Shown here one piece after another: positions 25,601 to 36,901 of a DNA stretch of 64,000 nucleotides. Made by a program: the position numbers and the translations under genes. The notes below the pieces were generated by a model. It was not told where the DNA came from. It did not search any database and was given only the letters and a program-made list of their open reading frames with translations. The stretch comes from Botrytis cinerea B05.10. Its lineage: Eukaryota > Ascomycota > Leotiomycetes > Helotiales > Sclerotiniaceae. Location: contig NC_037314.1 of the NCBI RefSeq assembly GCF_000143535.2, positions 248,001-312,000 on the forward strand, in the 5' to 3' direction. Every line of letters begins with the position of its first letter. The stretch's first letter is position 1.

Positions 25601-28600
25601 ACAATAGATCTTCTAAAGAGGCTACAAATGAGACTTCAGACAACCGTGAACCCAGTCCTCCACGTCAAAACACCCACGATTCACCTAGGCGACAGGCAAT
25701 AAGAGGCGCTTCCTATGGTGCTGGTAAGTCTGACCGTCAGCACACACAGCTACACTCATACGGTGCCGACTTTGGTGCCACTTTCCAGTCGTTACCGACA
25801 ACATCGGCTTCCTCTATCAAAGCTCCTACTGTACCCAAACCTTCCCGCCAAGGGTCATCAAATGCTAGTTTACCTACAGATATGCCGCCACCATCGGACC
25901 GACTGAAAGGTTTGATGTTGGACTCTTTACCTGCGCATGTATTCGTTGCATTGCCACAGACTGGAGAAATAGTATGGGTAAACAGTCGATATCTGACCTA
26001 CCGCGGCCAAACTGTATCCGAGTTATACCAAGATCCATGGAGCAGTATTCACCCCGAAGAAAGAGAGGATTATTTGAAAGCCTGGACGCATGCAGTAAAG
26101 ACGGGTGAGCAATTCTCTATGCAGGTGCGTATCAAACGTTTTGACGGAAACTACCGTTGGTTCTACACTCGTGCTGTTGGCTCTCGAGATATAAGAGGTG
26201 TGATAGTTCAATGGTACGGCTCTCATATGGATATTCACGACCAGCATATTGCGGAAGTCAAAGCTGCACGACAAGAGGAAATAGAAGCATCTGAGGCTAA
26301 GCACAGACAACTGGCAAATTTAATTCCTCAGATCATTTTTGCCGCAACAGAGGATGAGGGTGTAACCTTTGCAAACGAGCAATGGCTTTCGTATACCGGA
26401 CAAGATTTCAATGATGCCTTGGGACTTGGATTTATGGATTACGTGCACCCAGAAGATCTTGCGAAGTGTCAAATTCCAATCGGAAGACCGCCAACTCCAT
26501 CGACTCGACCAAAGAAACCAGCCGAGCCGACAAGGAACCCATCTCATACATCTTCGAGTGGTAAATCAGGGCAATCATCCGATCCTTCCGAAGCGCCGAC
26601 TGAAAAGACCGTGAAAGGAATCCACCAAACCTTGTCGCGAAACAATAGCTCGAGCAGCAGTTCTGTATATGAATTTGCCACAGCAGATCTGTCCGAGTTG
26701 GCGAGAACTGGCGTCATTAAGGTCACTACAGATGGTAACGGGAGACTTTCTTACACCACTGAAGTTCGTTTGAGGTCGAAGACTGGAGAGTATCGCTGGC
26801 ACCTGGTACGATGTGTGGAAGTTGATAACATCAACCTCGGAAGTGGAGATGGTTCCTGGTTCGGTGCTTGCACGGATATTAATGATCACAAATTACTGGA
26901 AACGAAACTTAAGGAGGCCATGGAATCTAAGGGCAAGTTCTTGAGCAATATGTCTCACGAAATCAGGACACCTTTGATCGGTATTTCTGGGATGGTAAGC
27001 TTCCTTCAAGACACCACCCTCAACGACGAACAGCTTGATTATACGAATACAATTCAATCCAGTGCAAGTAGTTTACTCAATATTATCAACGACATACTGG
27101 ATCTTTCCAAGGTAGATGCAGGTATGATGAAATTGTCATACGAGTGGTTCCACACACGTTCTCTAGTCGAGGAAGTCAATGAAATGGTTTCTACCATGGC
27201 TATCACTAAACGGCTGGAACTTAATTACATCGTCGATGTCGATGTGCCTGAAATGGTGAAGGGAGATAAATTCCGTATCCGTCAAGTTTTACTCAACGTT
27301 ATCGGCAACGCAATCAAATTCACAACTGTTGGTGAAGTGTTTACTAGATGCAGGGTATACACAGACGCTGATTCACCGCCGTTGGTCAATGAAATAATGC
27401 TTGAGTACTCTATTGTGGACACGGGAAGAGGATTCACCAAGGAAGAGGCGGATCTCATCTTCAAGCCTTTCAGTCAAATTGATGGTAGTAGCACAAGACA
27501 ACATGGTGGAAGTGGCTTAGGATTGGTTATTTCGAGACAACTGGTACAGTTACATAATGGCAAGATGCAAGGTACTGCGGTGCCTGGTAAAGGATCTACC
27601 TTCACTTTTACTGCAAAGTTCGGACTGCCCACTGAAGATGATCATCCAGAGCCACTCACAACACCTCAGCTGAGCAAAGTGACTTCAGCATCATCGACAC
27701 CCAACATCATCAAATCACAAATTGCTTCCAAGCAGGCTTCCAGTAACCCGCTCTTAGTTAGCAGGCTGTTGAATTCTCCTGGTATCTTCATGGATAGTCC
27801 AAAGACTGAATCAAGTGCAGGCTCGCCAGCTGTACTGTCGTCCAATAGCTCAGAACCATCTAACTCTAGTTATTCCGGTCGAACTCGTTTCACAGATAGA
27901 TCTTCTGCTTCTTCTGTCAATCAGAGTCTGTCTCATTTTGGCGAGGCCGCTCGATCAAGTACTCCAGAAAACATGAAATTAGAACTTCCCGAGAAGCACT
28001 CCCCGTCACCTTCACCGCTGCTTGAATCTACACCTTCGTCGACTCCTGCAAATACTGCCTCGACCCTCCCAGAGTCACATACTACTCGTCTAGATAATGA
28101 ATTCTCCCATGACTTGAAGCATTTCCGACCTCCTATGTATTCGATCCTACTCATTTGTCCGCAAACTCATAGTCGCGAGGCGACGAGACAGCATATCGAA
28201 ATCACTTTACCAAAAGATGTTCCTCATCAAATTACTCCACTTGCAAGTGTCGAGGAGGCTAGAGTTCTTATTAGCGGAGATGACTCTGTCAATTTTACAC
28301 ACATTGTCTTGAATCTTGGCTCGGCGGAAGAAATAGTACAGCTGATTGATAAACTCATCGCATCGGTGATGTTGCCTCAGACTTCAATTGTTGTCCTATC
28401 AGATCCTGTACAGAGACAAGAAGTCATCAAGATGGCTCAGTCATACGACTACGATCAAATGGCTAAAGATAATCGGCTTACATTCATATACAAACCCGTT
28501 AAACCGTCCAGATTTGCAGTTATCTTCGACCCTGATAAAGAGAGAGATTTAAGTACTGATCGTAATCGTTCGAGTGCCCAGCAACAAGTCGCCAGTCAGA

Positions 28601-29166
28601 AACAACATTATTTGGATGTGGGTCAGCGCCTTGGAAACAAGGGACTTAAGGTTCTGTTAGTAGAAGATAACTTGGTCAATCAAAAAGTTCTCTTGAAGTT
28701 TTTGAGTAAAGTTGGAATTGCGGTGGAATTAGCAATGGATGGTGTGGAATGTACAGAGAAAGTATTCAGCAAACCGCATGGATTTTATTCTTTGATCTTG
28801 GTATGTATTTCCTTCCTCCCCACTACCATCCCATATCATGACAAATCAGTTCCCCTCTCTTAACCTGCCACAAACTAACACGCCCAAAAGTGCGATCTTC
28901 ACATGCCCCGGAAGGACGGCTATCAAACCTGTCGCGAAATTCGCGAATGGGAGAGCCAAGGATCAACCACGAAAATGCCCATTATCGCTTTAAGTGCAAA
29001 TGTAATGGCGGATGTGCTGGAAAAGTGTGTTCAGGCTGGCTTCAATAGTTATGTGACTAAACCGGTGGATTTTAAAGAGTTGAGTAAAGCGATGAGTTCC
29101 TTACTTGATCCGGAGGCAGGGGATTTGGGAGGTGCGTTGATGAAAGTGCCAAAGAAAGCGTCGTGA
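22687..29166 (+). CDS. Hybrid sensor histidine kinase with GAF-like and PAS domains
   Basis: Two exons, 22687-28800 and 28891-29166 (90 nt intron), giving 2,129 residues. The order is: disordered N-terminus; a GAF-like region split by a long disordered insert (about 302-350 and 680-785); a disordered linker; PAS 1 (about 1068-1185); PAS 2 (about 1190-1410, with an insert of about 85 residues). The HisKA domain has the phosphoacceptor H1424 in MSHEIRTPL. The HATPase has an N box near 1532-1545, G1 VDTGRGF near 1577 and G2 GSGLGLV near 1608. A receiver-like domain without a phospho-acceptor follows (about 1815-1948), and then the true receiver from 1988 (EDN acidic pair, D2040 just after the splice junction, VTKPVD lysine). 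No membrane segment is seen, so a cytosolic sensor is likely. It should pass phosphate through an HPt protein to response regulators. The stimulus is not evident; I do not assign a class or symbol. Confidence 0.9.
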
Positions 29167-30690
29167 GATGGAGAGAGATGGGGATGAGAAGAGATGGAGA
29201 GAGATGGGGATGAGAAGAGATGGAGGGAATGGGAAGAGGAGAGGAAGGGAAAAGATAAAGGGATATTTATGAGTTGAAATGTTACTAATACTTTTGATTT
29301 CTTTCTTGAGTATCTGGTTCTTAATGAGCGGTGCATTGCTTGGCGTTTTTCACTTTCTTTTTCTTCGGCTACTTGTTTTCTTCGTTTTACCCTTTCATAT
29401 CCAAAATGGGACATTTTCATGTGGCAGAGCGCAAGGGGTATTTAATGCACGGGGGCTACCACTGTGCGGATGTAGAGGGTGGAGCGGGGATGAATGAATG
29501 GGAAAGACGAAAATGGATGAAGACGGATATGTAAATTATATTATGGATAATGTGGATTGCGTCTGTCTGTCTATCTGTCTAAGGACTTTTAGTTTTTGAA
29601 ACATAGATAGCGTAGGGTACCTCGCTCGAGGGCGATCGATACGAATCATACGATGGCGATGATTTTGTGAGCGAATTTATTATGTTTTGGTTCATGATTC
29701 GGTGTTATGATATGATATGGTATCTGTGTTGTGTTTTGCTGTGTTGTGTGCGTGGAGGTACGGTTTGATGCTTGATATTGGATGATGTGAGCACCTGTAG
29801 TGTGTTTGGCGATGTAGATAGATTGGAAGGGCATTATTGCTAGGTACGAAGTGGTTGCTACTTGAGTGAATATTATGGCCTTGAAATCTAGGCTGCATTC
29901 GAAACTGGAAACAAACTGAACAAAGTTCAAGCTAGCCTCGGGGCGAAGGCTACGGACCGCCGCGGTGTTGAATGTGGGGAAACGAGAAGGTCTTATTGGT
30001 TACGTAATGACACAAGTGTTCACGATGATAGGTAGACTCTACGATGGCGCTTGGCAGGGTGTGTAAGGAGTAATTGGATGTTTTGATCTCGATTAGCAAT
30101 TCAGGAGACCGGAGCAAGTTGAGTACGGTTGTGTTTGAATCCGTATGAGTGACTGGTCGGGTCTTTAGTGTTGCAAGTTGTGTGGTCCTGGTAGTGGTGG
30201 CCGTATAGCATTCTCTTGTTTGCATTGTTACGACAGCGAGGGGGATGTGAAGATATAAAACAATCAATTGATAGATCTCATTGATGGAATCTTGAAGAAT
30301 ACCCCGATCGCATCCAACCATTCAACAATGGCAGCCCTAATCATCACGTGAGATTGACAGTGCACGGTCCGCCAAACGATCATTGCAGCTAATTTTAGCA
30401 CAATAAACTGGATTTTTCAAAGCTAGCCTGACCTAGTAAGCACTTCCTGAATCTTTTTACACCTATTCGCGCTTCTTCCCGACCACTTGTTCCCATCCAT
30501 CAACTTTTCAGACCACCACATACAACTTCAAAATTCATCTTACGCTCAATACATTCAAAGAATTTTGATCCGCATACCGTTCCTCGATCACTCCGATTAT
30601 CTCAAGTTGATAAATAAATTCAATTCGCATTGTCGCACTTCGTCACCTTCACATAATCGCGAGTCGCGCCATCACTTGACAACTTTCAAG
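29167..30690. other. Spacer downstream of the kinase
   Basis: About 1.5 kb between two plus-strand genes. It begins with GAGAGATGGGGAT repeats at about 29168-29225 and includes CTGT/CTAT runs near 29565-29580. Minus-strand frames of about 95-123 codons are simple-sequence translations. The frame of the next gene stays open upstream to 30487 but only from a TTG, so 30487-30690 is treated as leader. Confidence 0.5.
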
Positions 30691-33600
30691 ATGGTTGGAG
30701 CTCGCCGCACACGCGCAGCTGGTGCCAGTCCAGGCGGTTTCAAATCACTCGATGATATTCCAAAGCCTACACGCGGCAAGGGAAAGAAAATCAAGGCTGA
30801 GCCCGTCGAACGTTCAATCGAGTCCGAGTCCATCGATCCATTCATCACATCTGCCGCCGAAGGCCACGATAATACGGAGTCGCAAAAGGCTTCATCACCC
30901 CCTACAAATATTTCCAGAACAAACTCTCCAGATTCGCACTCACCTTCACCTACACCAGTCGAGTCACGATTGGACTCCCGCTCCACCTCTCCACCCAAGA
31001 ACAATACCACATCAAATGACGCGTCTTCGGACAACGACGTTATTGATCAAGAGCAAGATGCACATCGCATTGCTCACCTCGGATCCAACAAAAAGAGATC
31101 TCGAGTATCAGAGCCTTCTACCCACCAAAGTGTCGGCGTCGCAAAGGAAGACGCAGAAGATGATGAGCAGAGGGTCAGCAAGCGGACACGTAGACAGGAA
31201 AGCCAAGGCACCGAGGATGCCGATGTTGAGAATGAGAAGTCGACTGAGCCAGAACCCACACCGGAAAAGAAACCCCAAGGTCGTCCTCGCACTCGCGCAA
31301 AGGCAACCCCCAAGAAATCTGCGACCAAGACTCGTGGCCGCAAGCAAGATCCAGTTGTCCTCAACGATAGCAGCTCAGATGAAGCAGCCGAGACAACCGT
31401 ATCGCCTTTCCAACCTCGATTGAACTCTACACCAAAACAAGCCGCCGTGCCTTCTCCACGTACCCCCCAAAATCAACAAGAAATAATCTCTTCTGAAGAA
31501 GATGAACCCCAAGCTGGTCCATCTACCATTAGTCACCCAACCTCTAAACTCACACTTCCCTCTCCAGATATCCGACCGGTCCCTCAAACCGAAGCCAAAA
31601 AGCCAGCTTCATCTATCACTGAAACTGGCCCTTCTCCCTCAAAGCCTCGTGCAATTCCTCCTATCACTCGGCCCATTGCTCGAACAATTTCGACGTCATC
31701 TATCAAGATTACACCCGGCATGGGAAAGACCGAAAGATTGCGTTTAATGATGATGCAAAGATATCATCCGGAACGACTTGTTTCACCAACTAAAGGAAAA
31801 GAAGTTGGTAAGGAGGTTGCCAAAGAGGCTACAAAGGAGGTTACCAAGGACGTTGCTCAAGGCACCAATGATGTATGTTACAAGAGTCCACTCACCAACT
31901 TGTGCAATGATACTGACATACTGAAGATGGCTCATAACGAGCGCAAGAAGACGACCGCTGTGGCTTCTTCCAGTGAGACTCTTTCCAAATCCGATGCTCC
32001 CAATCCAAGACGTCAGTCTCCTCGGGATGGACACAAATTAACGGATCCTTATTTAGTAGCTATAAACAAAGTCTTCACTAATCACAAAGATAAGTCAAAG
32101 GCTATGCCATCTATCGAACAAGTTACCGCGTTCCTTAATGGCTTCGATGCTCAACAAGCTTCGCAGAATGGCAAGAGACAAATAGTTGCTCAAAAACCAT
32201 CTCGTCCTCTGCAACCCATAACACCCAATCGCTCAGGATTTGTTGTTCCGGGTTACGGAAGTGATGACGATACGGTTATGTCTGATGAGGATGAAGCACC
32301 CGTCGTCGAGGAACCAAAGACACCTGAAGCACAAATTACTCCTGTGCCAACTGAAAGCCCTCGAAGCTCCTGGTGGAACCCTCTCTCTACTGTTGCCACG
32401 ATGCTTACCAGCCCGTTCCGCAAACAATCTGATGCTGCTCCAGCTCCGCTTCCTTGCAACAAGCTCGTTCCACCTCCATTCATTTTCAGCCAGCCTCCGA
32501 CCACTCCTTCGGCAGTTCCACTCAAGCGTATGTCTCACTCAGATCGCAAGCGCAACACCCGAAACAATGTCAATGTTAATGGTCGCCTTGGTGGTTTCCA
32601 AACCGAACGCCGCCCACGACACAAGGATATTGGAAGATCACCAAGCTCCAAGAATGGTCTTCTCACCGCAGCCGAAATCAAGGAGATCCATAGAGCCCAG
32701 GATGAATACGCCGCAAAGCACCAGAATAGAGGTCCTTTGATCGTAGCCAACCGGGATATTCACAAGACCGCACGAGCAGCTCAAAGAGAATCTCAGGCTA
32801 AAAAGGCCGCTGTTGCTGATGCAGTTGAGGAAGAAACTTCTACATTCACACATGTTCCAGCAGGCGAGAAGCGTGATGCCAACGGTACACCAAAAGCCCG
32901 TACCCAGCGCTGGAACGACTTCTTAGAGTCTGGCCCTGATTCAGATTACGGCCCTAGATGGGTTCGATGCCCAAATGGTCTTTACATTCGAGAGGGTTCC
33001 ACTGACAAACAATTTGAATTGGGCCAACTTGGTGATGCTGATGATTCTTCCTGGCAAGATCATTATCGCGATATCGACGCTTTCCCAAAGCAAGATATCT
33101 ACAAGGGAGCAGGTGTCCAAAATCCACTCAACTCAGCTCAGCTTCTCGAGCAGGCTAATTTACGTGCTATGGGAGATGAAAACATCCCAGACGAGAGCGA
33201 AAATGACTATACCTATGTCACTGATGAGCGCCAAAAGAGAGTGCTCTTTTATCCAAGAAGTCCTTATAACATGTTCCAAGTTCCAGGTAAAAAGCTTACC
33301 GCGACTCACATTGCGAATATCAAGGAAGGGCTTCCTCTTCTCAACCCTCGTGATCAATACGGAATTGCTATCAAGGTACCTACTACTACTGGTGAGAAAC
33401 GCAACGTTTTCAGCCAATGGGCAGATCAGGAAGAGAGAGCTCAGTACCAGGATGCCGTTGAAATGAAAGCAGGCAGAACTCTGGAGGCAAAGCGATGGAC
33501 TCAAACTCCTCCACCAAAACCTAAGCCTGTTAATGCCAAACTTCCCGGTACTGTTGAGAACACCCCAGCTCCAGTCTCTGAGGCTGTACAACACGCTATG

Positions 33601-34029
33601 AAAAAGGCCAACAAGTACTTACCCACAAAGGCCAGTGGTCTTAGACATGTTTCCACCATGAGCCCCGTCCAGAGTGATCAGGAGAAGGGTTTGAAGGCTG
33701 CAAAAGACTCTAAGCCCATGTTCAACCTTGATTTCACCGCTGCATCCATTGGCTGGAACGCAGACCCTCTGGTCATGGCGCGTGTTCAGGAGCGTCTGGG
33801 TGAAGGTTACATCCCTATTACACCCATGCCTGATCACATTTGGCATGAACATGATGATCTTCAACAAGGTCCGGTAGAGCAAGCAGTTGCAGCATTGTTC
33901 GAAGGCATTGACCCCAGATTGTTTGGATCTATGCATAATGGAATCCAAGACCCATCGCGACCCCAACCCAAGTACTGGGACGAGCTTCCAGAAAGTCCAG
34001 TTGCTGAACGCCCCATCAAATTATGGTAA
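30691..34029 (+). CDS. Uncharacterised basic, disordered protein with AT-hook-like motif
   Basis: One open frame from the ATG at 30691 (context TTCAAG then ATG), 1,112 residues. I do not recognise a family. The first two thirds are rich in Ser, Pro, Lys and Glu, with many short acidic patches and SP/TP sites. GRPR at 197-200 and the nearby TRGRK near 214 look like an AT-hook, suggesting DNA or chromatin contact. A KEV-x4-KE repeat lies near 370-390. A segment near 555-580 has adjacent tryptophans (SSWWNPLS). The C-terminal 250 residues are more ordered, with conserved-looking Trp/Tyr-rich stretches (SIGWNADPLV, YWDELPESP). Nuclear function is an inference from composition. A 54 nt in-frame stretch at 31873-31926 could be an intron, which would shorten the protein by 18 residues. 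Confidence 0.75.
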   Translation: MVGARRTRAAGASPGGFKSLDDIPKPTRGKGKKIKAEPVERSIESESIDPFITSAAEGHDNTESQKASSPPTNISRTNSPDSHSPSPTPVESRLDSRSTSPPKNNTTSNDASSDNDVIDQEQDAHRIAHLGSNKKRSRVSEPSTHQSVGVAKEDAEDDEQRVSKRTRRQESQGTEDADVENEKSTEPEPTPEKKPQGRPRTRAKATPKKSATKTRGRKQDPVVLNDSSSDEAAETTVSPFQPRLNSTPKQAAVPSPRTPQNQQEIISSEEDEPQAGPSTISHPTSKLTLPSPDIRPVPQTEAKKPASSITETGPSPSKPRAIPPITRPIARTISTSSIKITPGMGKTERLRLMMMQRYHPERLVSPTKGKEVGKEVAKEATKEVTKDVAQGTNDVCYKSPLTNLCNDTDILKMAHNERKKTTAVASSSETLSKSDAPNPRRQSPRDGHKLTDPYLVAINKVFTNHKDKSKAMPSIEQVTAFLNGFDAQQASQNGKRQIVAQKPSRPLQPITPNRSGFVVPGYGSDDDTVMSDEDEAPVVEEPKTPEAQITPVPTESPRSSWWNPLSTVATMLTSPFRKQSDAAPAPLPCNKLVPPPFIFSQPPTTPSAVPLKRMSHSDRKRNTRNNVNVNGRLGGFQTERRPRHKDIGRSPSSKNGLLTAAEIKEIHRAQDEYAAKHQNRGPLIVANRDIHKTARAAQRESQAKKAAVADAVEEETSTFTHVPAGEKRDANGTPKARTQRWNDFLESGPDSDYGPRWVRCPNGLYIREGSTDKQFELGQLGDADDSSWQDHYRDIDAFPKQDIYKGAGVQNPLNSAQLLEQANLRAMGDENIPDESENDYTYVTDERQKRVLFYPRSPYNMFQVPGKKLTATHIANIKEGLPLLNPRDQYGIAIKVPTTTGEKRNVFSQWADQEERAQYQDAVEMKAGRTLEAKRWTQTPPPKPKPVNAKLPGTVENTPAPVSEAVQHAMKKANKYLPTKASGLRHVSTMSPVQSDQEKGLKAAKDSKPMFNLDFTAASIGWNADPLVMARVQERLGEGYIPITPMPDHIWHEHDDLQQGPVEQAVAALFEGIDPRLFGSMHNGIQDPSRPQPKYWDELPESPVAERPIKLW

Positions 34030-34375
34030 ATTCTAGCGGAACATGATCCAGTCTTCACGTTGAGTGTCTGTCTCTCACGACGCTCAACTTTCAAATTGAG
34101 CCTTACCTTAATCATTAATTGAAAACGCTCCTACTTTGGTTGCGAGGCTCTCCCTTGATGGTTCAAATCCATCAGGCATGCGAGTCGCCTTGATCTTTTT
34201 GATTTGGTTCAAGACTGGTTACATTCTTGCTTGATTTATCTGGGTTATGATATTGGGTGCGTGGTGATGGGGGGTTACGATACCTTTTCATGATTGATCT
34301 TCTACTGTTTGAGTTCTTAATGGGATAGTTAACGATGGCGGGCGCTTCGGGATATGATCGAAGCTTTTCTTTTTC

Positions 34376-34405
34376 ACGATACGATACGATACGATACGAT
34401 ACGAT
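34376..34405 (+). repeat. (ACGAT)n microsatellite
   Basis: Six perfect ACGAT units followed by a degenerate copy, in the 3' flank of the disordered nuclear-type protein gene. Confidence 0.9.
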
Positions 34406-35106
34406 CGATACCCTTCTTTTTCGCTCAAAAATACAACCTTTACACATGTCAGATGAGTGAGATGCATACTCGGCAATGGGCGTTTTCTACACAACATATT
34501 TCGTCTCTTTAGACACTGTCAGCAAGATGAATTATCTCATCAGCACATTAATTTTACATCACGTACATATTTACAACGGGATTTTCGAAATACCACGGAG
34601 TCGATTGCTTAAAGCTGGGTTTGGGAGGTGGCTCCTTCCTACCCATATTGTTGCAACCTATCTAGCGTTCTTCAAATTTCTTACAGTTGATGTTTACGAG
34701 ATTGAACATATCAGCATTAATATCAGCACCCACATACACATGGCGAAGTTCATCGAAAGAATGAGAATGACAGACATTGATTTCTCTAGGATGGGATCTC
34801 CTAGAATTAAGTCAGGATGGTGAGATCCTCACCTAATTGCTGCTGCCTGTCCGGCTTTTCATTATTTCGCTTTTGTCGCTGTGGAAGCTACGTATCAGGA
34901 CTATTTGGCAGCGACTGCACTGCTTATTATATGGATGGATGGATGGATGACAGCGGTGGCTGTTGGTTATAAGAATGGTTTATGGCATTGGAGTTTGTTG
35001 ATTACAAGAATGGATTATTGAAGTGACTGTGCATGGATGAACGAGAGGAGAGGAGTTTCAAAAGATAGTCGATAGCAGTGCCTTTCGTGCACTTGTTTTT
35101 ATTTTG

Positions 35107-35395
35107 TCTTCACTGTGGGGACGTCCCCCCACGGTTGCATTTGATTTTTCGTCTTTACCGTGGGGACGTCCCCCCACGGTCGCGTTTGATTTGTTATCTT
35201 CACTGTGGGGACGTCCCCCCACGGTTGCGTTCCATCATGGGGACGTCCCCCCATGATAGGTCTGATTTATTTTCTTTTAGCGAATTTTCCTTTGGTCTTC
35301 ACTGTGGGGACGTCCCCCCACGGTTGCGTTCCATCATGGGGACGTCCCCCCATGATAGGTCTGATTTATTGTCTTTTAGCGAATTTTTCTTTGGT
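35107..35395 (+). repeat. Cluster of six identical-core palindromes
   Basis: Six 24-bp inverted repeats share the core GGGGACGTCCCCCC: 35112-35135, 35157-35180, 35202-35225, 35234-35257, 35301-35324 and 35333-35356. Three have arms ACTGTGGGG/CCCCACGGT, one has ACCGTGGGG/CCCCACGGT, and two have ATCATGGGG/CCCCATGAT. The arm sequences differ while pairing is kept. The first three sit at 45 bp intervals; a 99 bp unit starting at 35197, holding one palindrome of each main type, is duplicated at 35296. The region between is AT-rich. No transposase, no flanking target-site duplication that I can identify, and no other copy in the window. Confidence 0.9.
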
Positions 35396-36882
35396 CGGAT
35401 GTCACAAAAGGCTTGGGGAGCCCAAGGTCAGAGTGTTACCTACATGTAGTAGATGGTGGATGGAGATGAGGGGAATGAGCTTGCATGTAGTCCTGTTACT
35501 GCGTTTGTTCTGGAGTTGATATTGGCAGGATAGTTGATTTTATACGGGGAGGTCTCTGGTTCGCTGGACGCAGTGGACCATGGATTCTCTACGTTTCAAA
35601 GGGTTACGTACATGCTGTATCGGCATTTGTTTTTTCGGTTCACTTTGGCATGGCATTGCGATGGAGTTTGTCTTTCTCGGTATGGGCATTGGGCATGGTA
35701 TGGAGCATGAAATATGGGATTGCATGGAATTCTAAGCATGGAGCATGGTTGGTGCATTAAGCGTTGTCTTCTTTCGCATTACAAGCAAGTTATCTAGAGA
35801 GATACCATGAGTAGACGACAATGATTTGTACTTGCTGTCTTTACAGATTTCACACGGAAAGTAAAGATGGATGGAATTTTAAGGAATACAAAAGGGAGTG
35901 ATTGGCCTACAGGAGGCGTAAAGAGTACTTTGTATAGGATACAATGAATAAGTAAAAAAATTCAAAATTCAAAAAAAGAACTTGATGTTTGTGTCTTTGC
36001 GTGTGATGTGAATTCGTGGTGATTCGATTTGTTGGGATTTTGTTTTGTGGTGGAGTTGAGATGACGGTTGAGGTCATCATCCTTTCTTTCGGGGTTGTGA
36101 TGTTAATATGCATTATGAATGCTGTGTAGTAGAGTGAGTTTGTGTGAAGATAAGGAGGTACTATTCGTGAATGGGGGAGGGAGTTTGTGTTGATATTAAG
36201 TATTGAGGGTAAGGGTACCTTGGAATCCTATTTTTATTTGTATTTTGCTTTATAGTACGTTATGACAGATACGGGATGTGATGGATGGGTTTGGGTGGGT
36301 GTGGATGCTTGAATTGGAGGGGGGAATAGTTGGCTCTGTCTGTGATACTTTCAACGGCGTCTATGGCCATTTCGTTAATGTTACTTAGTCGAAAAATGCG
36401 TGGCCTGGGAGAATTTATGGTGTTGCGTTTTGAGATTTGAATTGGCCTGGTTTTGGTTCCATGGACTGTGGGTGCTGGGTACGGTGGAGATTAACAACTA
36501 AGCATAGATGACTTGGAAGACAGTCGAGGGAAGTAGGCTTCATAGGTTTTTGTCCTACTGCCTGCTTTGTCTATATAGATGGACAGAGGTACCGCATTCT
36601 CAGCGTGGCATTAGCTATAGATGGGATGGAGCTGCTGCGGGCTTACTACTGCTACTTCTATCGGCTGTGAAGTTTTCGAGTTCTTTACGCCCCTTGATGG
36701 TATTGGTCCTTGAAAATCATCATGCCCTGAGGACGGATGACCGCAAACGTACAATCACTACTTGCTCTCCACATTTCACATTCCGCATGTCACATTCTCC
36801 GGCAGCGGCGGCACATGAACATCTTTCAGTTTCCCCAAAAGCGAGTCCACGATCGGGGATCCTCAGTGGGTTGACAATCCGG

Positions 36883-36901
36883 AAAGGGGGGGGAGGGGGG
36901 T
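36883..36901 (+). other. G-run tract
   Basis: A run of eight G, one A and six G, preceded by GGAAA. The purine run could form a G-quadruplex but may equally be simple sequence. Confidence 0.5.

Noticed and set aside
30487..30690. N-terminal extension of the disordered protein frame
   Set aside because: It starts at TTG, not ATG; the first ATG in frame is at 30691.
34154..34182. tRNA-like T-arm: GATGG-TTCAAAT-CCATC, an exact match to the pol III B-box
   Set aside because: No A-box, D-arm or matching 5' acceptor strand (expected near CATGCCT) lies upstream within a plausible distance, so it is taken as chance or a fragment.
34476..34823. 115-codon ATG-led plus-strand frame
   Set aside because: Plausible length but no recognisable motif or conserved-looking composition; too weak to call.
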